A stretch of 12,039 nucleotides of DNA from an uncultured Succinivibrio sp. (GTDB lineage: Bacteria; Pseudomonadota; Gammaproteobacteria; Enterobacterales; Succinivibrionaceae), in NCBI GenBank assembly GCA_900767695.1, contig CAAGAC010000092.1, positions 1 to 12,039 of the forward strand. Direction: 5' to 3'. Below are positions 6,538-12,039 of the stretch, in pieces. The notes under the pieces are model-generated. The model was given only the letters and a program-made list of their open reading frames with translations, had not been told where the DNA came from and ran no database searches. Position 1 is the first letter of the stretch. Every line of letters starts with the position of its first letter. Made by a program: the position numbers and the translations under genes.

Positions 6538-7068
6538 ATGCATGATATTTTTGAACCGATAAAGGTTAAGAAAGCAAAGAAGGCAGACGTAAGAGGCTAT
6601 AAAACAAACGAGTTTTGTGTCCCAGTTGTCTATGCAAAATTTGGTGACAACGGAATTATGTATTGGGGCAGAAAAGGAGAGTTCACTGCTTTCGGGAACG
6701 TGATTTCAATTGTATACAATGGTGTTATATCAGCTGGCAAGGTATATGCTCAAGAGGAACCAACAGGGATACTTGCGGAGAGCTATTTGATTCGCTATAA
6801 GTACGGTGAAGTTTCGTTTCTTGCGAACTTGTATATGGCGCAAGTGATTGAACATAAGATTTACCCATTGTATTCAAGAGAAAATCTGGCAATCTGGAAT
6901 AAGCGCGTAGAGAACGAAGTTATTGAACTACCTGTTACGGCTTCGGGTGACGTCAATTTTGATTACATGGAGCGGTACATCCGCGCTATCGAGAAGCTGG
7001 CGATTGCCGACGTGGCGAAGTACAAGGATAAGCTGATAGCGACGACCAGGCAGGTTGTCAGGACGTAA
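6538..7068 (+). CDS. hsdS: Specificity subunit S, second half (TRD2), out of frame with the first
   Basis: This is the second target-recognition domain of the S protein. The frame is open from 6433; ATG 6538 is just the first ATG in it and has no good ribosome binding site, so it is probably not a native start. Upstream residues (GQIRFKKYA) lead into MHDIFEPIKVKKAKKAD, the usual opening of such a TRD. Typical S-protein phrases follow: PVVYAKFGDNGIMYWGRKGE, VISIVYNGVISAGKVYAQEE, LYSRENLAIWNKRVEN. The end, FDYMERYIRAIEKLAIADVA, is a helical conserved region matching DFEYMQERIAEL after TRD1, as expected for the two-fold repeat of S proteins. Bases 6541-6900 are clearly AT-richer than the surroundings, which suggests TRD swapping from a lower-GC source. 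It ends before a strong hairpin. Confidence 0.75.
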   Translation: MHDIFEPIKVKKAKKADVRGYKTNEFCVPVVYAKFGDNGIMYWGRKGEFTAFGNVISIVYNGVISAGKVYAQEEPTGILAESYLIRYKYGEVSFLANLYMAQVIEHKIYPLYSRENLAIWNKRVENEVIELPVTASGDVNFDYMERYIRAIEKLAIADVAKYKDKLIATTRQVVRT

Positions 7069-7074
7069 GCGAAC

Positions 7075-7106
7075 AAGCCCGTCGCCCTTTTGGACGGCGG
7101 GCTTTA
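7075..7106 (+). terminator. Hairpin terminator after the RM operon
   Basis: Left arm 7075-7087 (AAGCCCGTCGCCC) pairs with right arm 7092-7104 (GGACGGCGGGCTT) over 13 positions with one mismatch and one G:U, around a TTTT loop. Only a short T stretch follows (CTTTAT), but the stem is strong and starts 6 bp after the stop codon. Confidence 0.75.
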
Positions 7107-7114
7107 TGATTAAA

Positions 7115-7128
7115 TGCGTATTTACGCA
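7115..7128. promoter_or_regulatory. Palindrome upstream of the serine recombinase
   Basis: A perfect inverted repeat, TGCGTA-TT-TACGCA, in an AT-rich patch between the RM terminator and the recombinase leader. TGATTAAAT just before it (7107-7115) also occurs before parA (2960-2968), so a shared regulator of the two units is possible. This is inference from sequence only. Confidence 0.35.
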
Positions 7129-7152
7129 ATTCATCATATAGGAGGAACTAAC

Positions 7153-7242
7153 GTGAAAACCTATAAGCAGAAATTACGGGAGGGGGTGAGCGCATGGCAC
7201 GAAGCAAGAAGTTCAAGCCGAACGACAACAACCTTGCGATAG
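7153..7242 (+). CDS. Possible 29-residue leader peptide overlapping the recombinase start
   Basis: GTG 7153 follows a strong AGGAGG (7140-7145) with ideal spacing. It reads VKTYKQKLREGVSAWHEAR and ends at TAG 7240-7242, inside the recombinase gene. It covers the recombinase ribosome binding site (GGGAGGGGG, 7178-7186), so translating it could open or occlude that site. No homologue is recognised. It could instead be just the recombinase leader with a decoy binding site. Confidence 0.3.
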   Translation: MKTYKQKLREGVSAWHEARSSSRTTTTLR

Positions 7243-9047
7243 CGTACTATCGCTTCTCGTCCCACTCGCAGAACGAGGCGAGCATCGACCAGCAACGCGA
7301 GCTTGCCCACGAATGGGCGGATGCGCACGGCTTCAAAATCGTGCAGGAGTATGAGGACGCGGCAATATCCGGCACCACGGACGCACGACCGGGGTTCCAG
7401 CAGATGCTGTCGGAAGTCGCAAAAATCCGTCCTCACACCCTCATCATGTGGAAGACCGACCGTCTGGGACGCGACAAATACGTTCTGGCGATGGCGAAGA
7501 AGAAAATCCGCGACGCGGGATGCGAGATTCACCTGCTCGCCGAGCACATCCCGACGGAGGGACCCGAAGGCGTCCTCATCGAGGGATTGATGGAGGCCAT
7601 GGCGGAGTATTACAGCCGCCAGCTGTCGCAGAACATCCAGCGCGGCATGGACTACAACGCCCAGCACGCCCTGTACAACGGCCACAAGCTGTTCGGCTAC
7701 GACGTGGACAGGTCCACGAAGAAGTACATCCCGGACCCGAACACCGCGCCGTTCGTGCAGAGGGCGTTCACGGAGTACGCGGCGGGAAAGCCCCTGGTGG
7801 AAATCGCCAAAGAGCTGAACGCGCAGGGCCTGCGCACGCCGAGGAACGCGAAGTTCAGCGTGAACATGCTGAACAAGATGCTCAAGAACCGCGCCTACAT
7901 CGGCGAGTATCACCACGGCGACATCGTGGTCGAGGGCGGAATGCCCGTCCTTGTCGACAAGGCGACTTTCGACAGGGCGCAAAGGCGGTTCGCCGAGAAC
8001 AAGCGCAAGGGTTCCCAGCGGGCACGCGGGATGGACGAGAACGAGGCTCCGCGCTATTGGCTCACGGGCAAGCTCTATTGCGGTGAGTGCGGGAGCACCA
8101 TGCAGGGCGTGTCCGGTACGAGCAAGACCGGACGGACGTATTACTACTATTGCTCCGCCCAGCGCAGGAAAGAGTGCCACCTGCACAAGGCCCGCAAGCG
8201 GGACTTGGAGGACATGGTGCTGTTCGCCCTGCACAACATCGTCGACGACGAGGAGAACGTGACGGCGCTCGCTCTGGATGCGGCGGAGTATTACGAGAAG
8301 AACCACAACGACACCGCGTATCTCGAAGCGCTGGAAGCGAAGCGCAGGGAAGTGGAGAAAAGCCTTGCGAACCTCGTGAAGGTCATCGAGAGGGGCGTCG
8401 TCAGCGATACGGTGACGGAACGTCTCGCGCAGCTCGAAGAGCAAAAGCGTGCCCTGAACGATGCCATAGAGACGGAAAACGTCCGCGTGTCGCTGTGCGA
8501 GGACAAGCACAGCATTCAGGCGTATTTCGACAAGTTCCTGCATGCCGACGTGAACGACCCGGAGATTCGAGACCAGGTTTTCGAGTATTTCGTGGACAAG
8601 GTCTATCTGTACGACGATAAGCTCGTCGTGAGCATGTGGTTCTCCGAGGACGACAAGCAGGAAATCACGTGGCTGGACTGGTTCTCGCTGGATGAGTATT
8701 GGACCGACGAATCTCCTTTTGTTAAAGGGGGAGGCGTCGAGTTCGACTGCTTCCCCTTTAGCTCCACCAGGCGGATCTCGTCGACGACCTGGTCCCGGAC
8801 GGCGCCCCCGGTGGGGAGGCGCAGCCAGCGCGCGGCGCGCCCTCCGCGCCACCGGGCGGGGGCACCGACTACTCGGCGCTGCTCGGCGGCATTGACGGCG
8901 AAGGCAGCGGGGAGGGCGGCGAATGAGAAGCATCGACAAGGTGGTGGCGGAGTCCTTCGGCTGCGCGCGCCTGCCCTTCACCAGCTCAATCCCATGCGAC
9001 GCGGTCGTGCGCTTCGAGCAGACGAGGAGGCTGCTCGGGCAGCTTAG
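7194..9047 (+). CDS. Large serine recombinase of the element
   Basis: This cuts and rejoins DNA at attachment sites to excise or integrate the element. ATG 7194 has GGGAGGGGGTGA upstream. Resolvase domain: the catalytic serine is in YYRFSSHSQ (Ser22), followed by IDQQRELAHEWA, GTTDARPGFQQM and WKTDRLGRD. Recombinase domain: about residues 165-290 (GHKLFGYDVD, AYIGEYHHGD). Zinc ribbon: CGEC (about 298-301) with a later Cys pair (YYYCSAQRRKEC). A coiled coil follows (LEAKRREVEKSLANL; RLAQLEEQKRALND), then a C-terminal region to about SLDEYWTDESPFVKGGG. Recognisable recombinase sequence ends near 8760. The frame stays open to 9047 but then reads Arg/Pro-rich sequence that is the out-of-frame transposase tail, overlapping the ATPase gene by 125 bp, so the last ~95 residues are probably read-through across the element junction. 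The catalytic and zinc residues seen are intact. Confidence 0.88.
   Translation: MARSKKFKPNDNNLAIAYYRFSSHSQNEASIDQQRELAHEWADAHGFKIVQEYEDAAISGTTDARPGFQQMLSEVAKIRPHTLIMWKTDRLGRDKYVLAMAKKKIRDAGCEIHLLAEHIPTEGPEGVLIEGLMEAMAEYYSRQLSQNIQRGMDYNAQHALYNGHKLFGYDVDRSTKKYIPDPNTAPFVQRAFTEYAAGKPLVEIAKELNAQGLRTPRNAKFSVNMLNKMLKNRAYIGEYHHGDIVVEGGMPVLVDKATFDRAQRRFAENKRKGSQRARGMDENEAPRYWLTGKLYCGECGSTMQGVSGTSKTGRTYYYYCSAQRRKECHLHKARKRDLEDMVLFALHNIVDDEENVTALALDAAEYYEKNHNDTAYLEALEAKRREVEKSLANLVKVIERGVVSDTVTERLAQLEEQKRALNDAIETENVRVSLCEDKHSIQAYFDKFLHADVNDPEIRDQVFEYFVDKVYLYDDKLVVSMWFSEDDKQEITWLDWFSLDEYWTDESPFVKGGGVEFDCFPFSSTRRISSTTWSRTAPPVGRRSQRAARPPRHRAGAPTTRRCSAALTAKAAGRAANEKHRQGGGGVLRLRAPALHQLNPMRRGRALRADEEAARAA
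8722..8761. other. Long imperfect palindrome at the element right edge (candidate att site)
   Basis: Arms 8722-8740 and 8743-8761 pair at nearly every position (inner GTCGA/TCGAC and outer TAAAGGGG/CCCCTTTA, with two mismatches near the middle) around a central GT. It lies at the end of the recognisable recombinase sequence, next to the point where the transposase tail begins. Large serine recombinases use sites with inverted symmetry around a central dinucleotide, so this could be attR. A hairpin terminator is the alternative, but no T run follows. Confidence 0.4.
8762..8926 (+). pseudogene. C-terminal tail of a DDE-type transposase (5' part lost)
   Basis: Reading from just after an in-frame TAG at 8759-8761 gives LHQADLVDDLVPDGAPGG and a Gly/Pro/Ala-rich tail ending GSGEGGE, with the stop TGA at 8924-8926. 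The stop overlaps the ATPase start as ATGA, the coupling typical of consecutive operon genes. In transposons with a TnsC/ExeA-like ATPase, the gene directly upstream is the DDE transposase, and the matching left-hand gene (DUF6431-like) lies at 1024. No catalytic motif remains in the fragment, so the identity rests on position and coupling. Confidence 0.4.
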
Positions 9048-9762
9048 GATCTGCGCCGGCACCAGCTCGTTCATGGTCGTGACGGCGCCCCCGGAGTGCG
9101 GCAAGAGCACCGCGATCACGCTGTTCCGCAACAGCCTCGACAGCCGCGAGGCGCAGTTCATCTACATCGCCGACTCGGCGCTCACGCCGAGGTGGCTCTA
9201 CAACAACGCGCTCAAGTCCCTGGGCCTGGAGGGCAGGTTCTACCGCGGCTACGGCAAGCGGCTCCTGCACGAGAAGCTCAAGTCGATCCGCGACTGCTCG
9301 GGCAGGAAGATCGTGATGGTTGTCGACGAGGCCCACCTGCTCGACTACGAGACCCTCGAGGAGGTCAGGTTCATGCTCAACGCCGAGGATCTGGACTCGG
9401 GCAGCCCCATGAGCCTCGTGCTCTGCGGGCAGGAGGAGCTGTGGCAGAAGCTCGGCATGGAGAGGTGCCAGGCCATCGCCCAGCGCATCGACTACGTGGG
9501 CAGGCTCGCGCCGCTCTCGGAGGAGGACGCCGTGGCCTACATAAGCTCGCAGATCGCGTCGGCGTGGTTCAAGTCGAACCCCTTCACCGACGAGGCTTCG
9601 GCCGCAATCGCCGAGCGCTCTGGGCGCGTCCCGAGGATCATCAACAAGATCTGCATGCACTGCCTGATCCACGCCATCACCAAGGGCAGGGACGTCATCG
9701 GGCCCGTCATGGCGAGGGAGATCCTCGACAGCGAGATCCCAGAGTGCATGCTGGACAGGTGA
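8923..9762 (+). CDS. AAA+ ATPase, ExeA/TnsC/MuB-like transposition protein
   Basis: A protein of 279 residues. The ATG overlaps the upstream stop (ATGA). Walker A is APPECGKS (residues 55-62, Lys61), Walker B is IVMVVDEAHLL (130-140, Asp135-Glu136), followed by a sensor-like SLVLCGQEEL (164-173) and an arginine-containing AQRIDYVGRLAPLSEEDAVAYI segment. The C-terminal part (IAERSGRVPRIINKICMHCL) is the small helical lid of this ATPase group. The family assists DDE transposases by binding target DNA and ATP and presenting the target; a few relatives work in secretion (ExeA), but the transposase-tail neighbour makes transposition the likely role. The N-terminal GCARLPFTSSIPCDAVV resembles the 'PF......' opening of ExeA-like proteins. 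It appears intact, yet without a full transposase nearby it is probably an orphan. Confidence 0.8.
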   Translation: MRSIDKVVAESFGCARLPFTSSIPCDAVVRFEQTRRLLGQLRICAGTSSFMVVTAPPECGKSTAITLFRNSLDSREAQFIYIADSALTPRWLYNNALKSLGLEGRFYRGYGKRLLHEKLKSIRDCSGRKIVMVVDEAHLLDYETLEEVRFMLNAEDLDSGSPMSLVLCGQEELWQKLGMERCQAIAQRIDYVGRLAPLSEEDAVAYISSQIASAWFKSNPFTDEASAAIAERSGRVPRIINKICMHCLIHAITKGRDVIGPVMAREILDSEIPECMLDR

Positions 9763-9776
9763 GCAGGGAGGAAGGC

Positions 9777-10058
9777 ATGGGCAAGCCTGAGCATGACCGC
9801 ATGGCCGCGGAGATCCGCAGCCTCAGGAGGACGCGCGCCCTGCGCGACGAGGAGATCTCGTGCCTGGGGTCGGAGCTGGACAAGGCCAGGGAGGATCTGC
9901 GCGCCATGCGCGCGGCGGCGGACGCGATCGCCCTGATGCACAACCGATGCATCGAGGGGATGGAGGCCGCCATGGGCAGCCTGATGGAGATGCAGAAGAT
10001 CGACCCGCGGGAGGAGCTGCGGGCGGCGGGGCTTGAGGGGGAGGACATCCCGTTCTGA
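9777..10058 (+). CDS. Small coiled-coil protein of the transposon operon
   Basis: A protein of 93 residues. ATG 9777 sits behind AGGGAGGAAGG, 14 bp after the ATPase stop, so the two are one operon. Most of it is a predicted helix/coiled coil (RSLRRTRALRDEEISCLGSE, then LDKAREDLRAMRAAADAIAL), then a short loop and the acidic tail LRAAGLEGEDIPF. No enzymatic motif or known family is recognised. Its fixed place after the ATPase suggests an accessory transposition factor, but that is inference. The longer reading of the same frame from 9096 is a shadow of the ATPase gene. Confidence 0.65.
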   Translation: MGKPEHDRMAAEIRSLRRTRALRDEEISCLGSELDKAREDLRAMRAAADAIALMHNRCIEGMEAAMGSLMEMQKIDPREELRAAGLEGEDIPF

Positions 10059-10080
10059 AGCAGCAGCGCAGCCAGCCACC

Positions 10081-10110
10081 CAGGACCCCGGGCGCAAGCC
10101 CGGGGTCCTG
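10081..10110 (+). terminator. Perfect 12-bp hairpin ending the transposon operon; intron target
   Basis: CAGGACCCCGGG (10081-10092), loop CGCAAG, and CCCGGGGTCCTG (10099-10110) pair perfectly. It lies 22 bp past the stop, followed by CCTTTG with no long T run. The group II intron starts 6 bp later. Group II introns of the IIC kind typically insert just after terminator hairpins. Confidence 0.8.
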
Positions 10111-10635
10111 CCTTTGGTGTGCTCGGCATGAGCGCAATCTATAGGGTGAAAGTCCCGATCCTGGCCGCTGGAGGCAAGGGTCAGCCAACCGCAAGGCGTG
10201 CGCGGCAACGCGCAGGCTGAGGGAAGCGGCTAGCAAATCTCCGGCCTGGCGAGCGGGAAGCGTCTCGGGCATGCGCGGAGGGCGAGCGTGCCAAATATCG
10301 CGAAGCCCGGTATCCAGCCAGATCCGCAGATGTAAAGGCTACAGGCGGATGGAGAGAAAGAGCGTGTTCCTACCCGAGGAGATCCGCCCAGGCCGCAAGG
10401 CTGGCAACAGCGAATGGCGCGGAAGCCAGCAGAGGGCGTAGTACCCGGTGAGCATGCGGGGAAGGCCCGAAGCTTGCCAGTGTGGAAATGTGAGGAGCCG
10501 CAAGGCGGAAAGCAGCTCCCGGAAAAGACCGGCGGACAGGCGGGGCCATCTGAGGCAGCCTGCCGGGCAAAGAGCAGCGGAGAGCGCGAGGGACAGCCCG
10601 GAGGGGCGGAGTTGTGCCGGCAAGGACATATGCGC

Positions 10636-11973
10636 ATGAGTAGCACTATCGAATGGAAAACGATCACGCTGGAGAGGATGCTCGCGCAGGGCAACCTTGC
10701 CGAAGCCTGCAGGCGCGTCGTCCGCAGCAAGGGCGCCGCCGGGGCGGACGGCATGGAGGCCGGGGAGCCTGGCGCATGGTGCCAGGCCCGCCCGCGCCAA
10801 ATCCCGGCGTCGGTTCTGAACGGGACATGCCGCCTCAAGCCGATCAGGAGGCAGTGCATGCCCAAGGACAACGGCGAGAAGCGCCCGCTCGGGATCCCAA
10901 CGGTCACTGACCGCTTCGTCCAGCAGGCGGTGGCGCAAGTCCTGTCCGGGGAGTGCGGGAAGATCTTTTCCGACAGCAGTTTCGGGTTCAGGCCGGGCAG
11001 GAGCTGCAGGATGGCCATCGACCGCGCGCTCAGCTACCTCGAGGAGGGGGTCGAGTGTGTGATCGATCTGGATCCGAGCAAGTTCCTTGACACGGTTAAC
11101 CACAGCAGGCTCCTTCGGATCCTGTCCGACAGGATCGAGTACGGCAGGGCGGTTTCCCTGATCCGCAGGCTCCTCAGGGCGCCGGTCTGCGAAGACGGCA
11201 GGACAGGCCCGAAGACCACGCAGGGAACGCCGCAGGGCGGGTGCGTGAGCCCGGTGCCTGCCAACATCCTGCTGAACGGGCTGGATCAGAGACTGGACGC
11301 CCAGGGGCGCAAGCTCGTCCGGCACGCCGATGACATGGCCATCATGTGCCGGAGCCGCAAGGCGTGCGAGAGAGTGCTGGAAAGCGTGGCCAAGTTCATC
11401 GAGGCCGAGCTCTTTCTCAAGGTGAACAGGACCAGGACGAAGATAGTCCACGCGGCCGACGGCTCCCAGTTCCTCGGGTTCGCATTCACCACGAGGGCGG
11501 GGTCGAAGCGCCGCAGGGAGCATCCCCGACGCAGATGGTTCGCCAGCGTGCATCCCAGGAAGCTCGCCAGGCTCCGTGCCGTTCTAGCGGAGACGCTGGA
11601 TCGCAGGGGCAGGGGCGGCTTCGAGAAGGTGCGGAAGGCATTGAAGCAGAAGCTCGCCGGGTGGTGCGCATGCTTCCACGGATGCATGCCGCCGACGGCG
11701 ATGGCGAGCACGGACGAGTGGATCCGCCGCCGCATCAGGCAGATGCGCTGGAAGCTGTGGAAGAAGCCGGGGAAGAGGCTGGCGGAAATCAGGAAGCGGT
11801 GGCCCAAGGCCCCCGGCATCGGAGAGTACGCCTACAGCGTGAACAGCTGCTGGAGAATGGCGAGAACGCCAGTGATCAACAAGGCGCTGTCCAACGCAAT
11901 CCTGATCAGCGAGTGGTGGACGTGGCTTGAAGATACGGAGTTCCGGCTGGGCTGGGCCGGAACTCAGAAGTGA
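10636..11973 (+). CDS. ltrA: Group II intron reverse transcriptase/maturase
   Basis: About 445 residues from ATG 10636 (10630 is an in-frame alternative). The frame is open back to 10414, but that stretch is intron RNA. The protein reverse-transcribes the intron at a new site and helps it splice. Reverse transcriptase blocks in order: NLAEACRRVVRSKGAAGADG (opening), KPIRRQCMPKDNGEKRPLGI, SFGFRPGRSC, IDLDPSKFLDTVNH (first catalytic Asp), GTPQGGCVSPVPANILLNGL, then the active-site box as HADD instead of the usual YADD, with both Asp kept. The maturase domain X follows (GWCACFHGC, DEWIRRRIRQMRWKLWKKPG). There is no HNH endonuclease domain after it, as in IIC-like introns. The Tyr-to-His change (TAC to CAC would suffice) and other deviations (TPQGGC for TPQGGP, KFLDT for KFFDT) suggest reduced or lost activity. 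Confidence 0.85.
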   Translation: MSSTIEWKTITLERMLAQGNLAEACRRVVRSKGAAGADGMEAGEPGAWCQARPRQIPASVLNGTCRLKPIRRQCMPKDNGEKRPLGIPTVTDRFVQQAVAQVLSGECGKIFSDSSFGFRPGRSCRMAIDRALSYLEEGVECVIDLDPSKFLDTVNHSRLLRILSDRIEYGRAVSLIRRLLRAPVCEDGRTGPKTTQGTPQGGCVSPVPANILLNGLDQRLDAQGRKLVRHADDMAIMCRSRKACERVLESVAKFIEAELFLKVNRTRTKIVHAADGSQFLGFAFTTRAGSKRRREHPRRRWFASVHPRKLARLRAVLAETLDRRGRGGFEKVRKALKQKLAGWCACFHGCMPPTAMASTDEWIRRRIRQMRWKLWKKPGKRLAEIRKRWPKAPGIGEYAYSVNSCWRMARTPVINKALSNAILISEWWTWLEDTEFRLGWAGTQK

Positions 11974-11979
11974 CAAGTA

Positions 11980-12013
11980 ACCGCCGGATGCGAGAACCGC
12001 ACGTCCGCGCGGT
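11980..12013 (+). ncRNA. Group II intron domain V, with one extra base
   Basis: Arms ACCGC-CGGA-TGCG (11980-11992) and CGCA-CG-TCCG-C-GCGGT (11998-12013) fold around AGAAC, with the expected two-base bulge CG at 12002-12003. The lower stem would be perfect without C12008, an unpaired extra base in the most conserved part of the ribozyme. It is followed by GTGTGAGAGGGG, the linker into domain VI. Confidence 0.75.
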
Positions 12014-12039
12014 GTGAGAGGGGCGAGCGAAAACTCCCC

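Larger units (their letters stand above)
1645..8761 (+). mobile_element. Integrative/mobilizable element remnant (relaxase piece to serine recombinase)
   Basis: A single block with all genes on the + strand: relaxase C-terminal fragment, parA-like ATPase, ribbon-helix-helix protein, restriction-modification pair and large serine recombinase at the right edge. It is flanked by two pieces of what look like one DDE transposon: the DUF6431-like gene on the left, and the transposase tail plus ATPase on the right. The left edge is put near 1640-1660, where DUF6431-like reading gives way to relaxase-like reading. The right edge is put near 8741-8761, where the recombinase sequence ends and the transposase tail frame opens. 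The missing relaxase N-terminus shows that the left part has been deleted. The edges are inferred, not proven. Confidence 0.55.
8762..10110 (+). mobile_element. Right half of a DDE transposon split by the recombinase element
   Basis: This contains the transposase tail, AAA+ ATPase and small coiled-coil gene in a tightly coupled operon, closed by a strong hairpin. The left half would be the repeats at 443-1023 plus the DUF6431-like gene at 1024. The middle (the transposase body) is missing. The reconstruction is inferred from gene order known for such transposons. Confidence 0.45.
10117..12039 (+). mobile_element. Group II intron (3' end just outside the window)
   Basis: A self-splicing retroelement. 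Its 5' end fits GTGTG at 10117-10121, followed by group II domain I hallmarks including AATCTATAGGGTGAAAGTCC (10135-10154). The 5' RNA part runs to about 10629, with many paired GC-rich segments, and the maturase gene then occupies 10636-11973. Domain V and the start of domain VI follow at the window end, and the last bases with the branch point lie outside. It sits directly after a terminator-type hairpin on the same strand, as group IIC introns do. I do not assign a class with certainty. The frame upstream of the maturase is open but is RNA structure, not protein. Confidence 0.88.

Noticed and set aside
7161..9161. 666-residue minus-strand open frame opposite the serine recombinase
   Set aside because: It is an antisense shadow; the plus strand has catalytic Ser, zinc Cys and proper start signals.
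8986..9672. 228-residue minus-strand open frame opposite the ATPase
   Set aside because: It is an antisense shadow of a gene with intact Walker A and B motifs.
10414..10635. N-terminal extension of the maturase frame
   Set aside because: This stretch belongs to the structured intron RNA upstream of the usual maturase start; the protein similarity begins near residue 1 from ATG 10636.
10339..11553. 404-residue minus-strand open frame opposite the intron and maturase
   Set aside because: It is antisense to ribozyme and reverse transcriptase sequence, with no recognisable domain.

Overview
This is a GC-rich bacterial accessory region in which mobile elements are nested inside one another. Protein style and codon use (C/G-ending codons, many AGG arginines in the flanks) suggest a high-GC Actinomycetota. 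A gut Coriobacteriia such as Collinsella is my best guess, made from recalled protein resemblance and not from a database search. No rRNA, tRNA or CRISPR array was seen.

Layout. (1) Bases 1-377 hold the C-terminal end of a PTS EIIC-type sugar permease, which is probably the resident gene, followed by a hairpin terminator. (2) Bases 425-1023 have no credible gene but contain degenerate direct repeats with an exact 49-bp period and many GATC sites. (3) Bases 1024 to about 1645 are a frameshifted DUF6431-like zinc-binding gene of a DDE-type transposon, carrying three 30-bp internal repeats. (4) From about 1645 to 8761 lies an integrative/mobilizable element remnant. It holds the C-terminal part of a relaxase (frameshifted), a terminator, a hairpin-rich intergenic region, a short ParA ATPase (two frameshifts), a ribbon-helix-helix protein, a BcgI-like restriction-modification pair and a large serine recombinase at the right edge. 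(5) From about 8762 to 10110 the right half of the same kind of DDE transposon resumes: a transposase tail, an AAA+ ATPase of the ExeA/TnsC type and a small coiled-coil protein, closed by a perfect 12-bp hairpin. (6) From about 10117 to the window end there is a group II intron, inserted just past that hairpin, with its reverse transcriptase/maturase and domain V; its last bases lie outside the window.

How the parts work together. The serine recombinase would move the element, and ParA plus the ribbon-helix-helix protein would stabilise it. The RM subunit has an N-terminal PD-(D/E)xK nuclease fused to an N6-adenine methylase, so no separate HsdR is needed, and its partner is a two-TRD specificity protein. 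That specificity gene is the most interesting locus. Between its two target-recognition domains it carries a 24-bp tandem duplication (an 8-residue spacer repeat) and a (CT)7 tract. The two halves are in different frames here, and loss of one CT unit would join them, which is the structure expected of a phase-variable or length-variable specificity switch.

Caution: several genes (parA twice, hsdS at least once) are broken by what look like single-base losses in G or T runs, while the protein sequence is otherwise intact. This could be real decay, or it could be indel error in the assembly. That question should be settled before any gene is treated as dead or any switch as 'off'.
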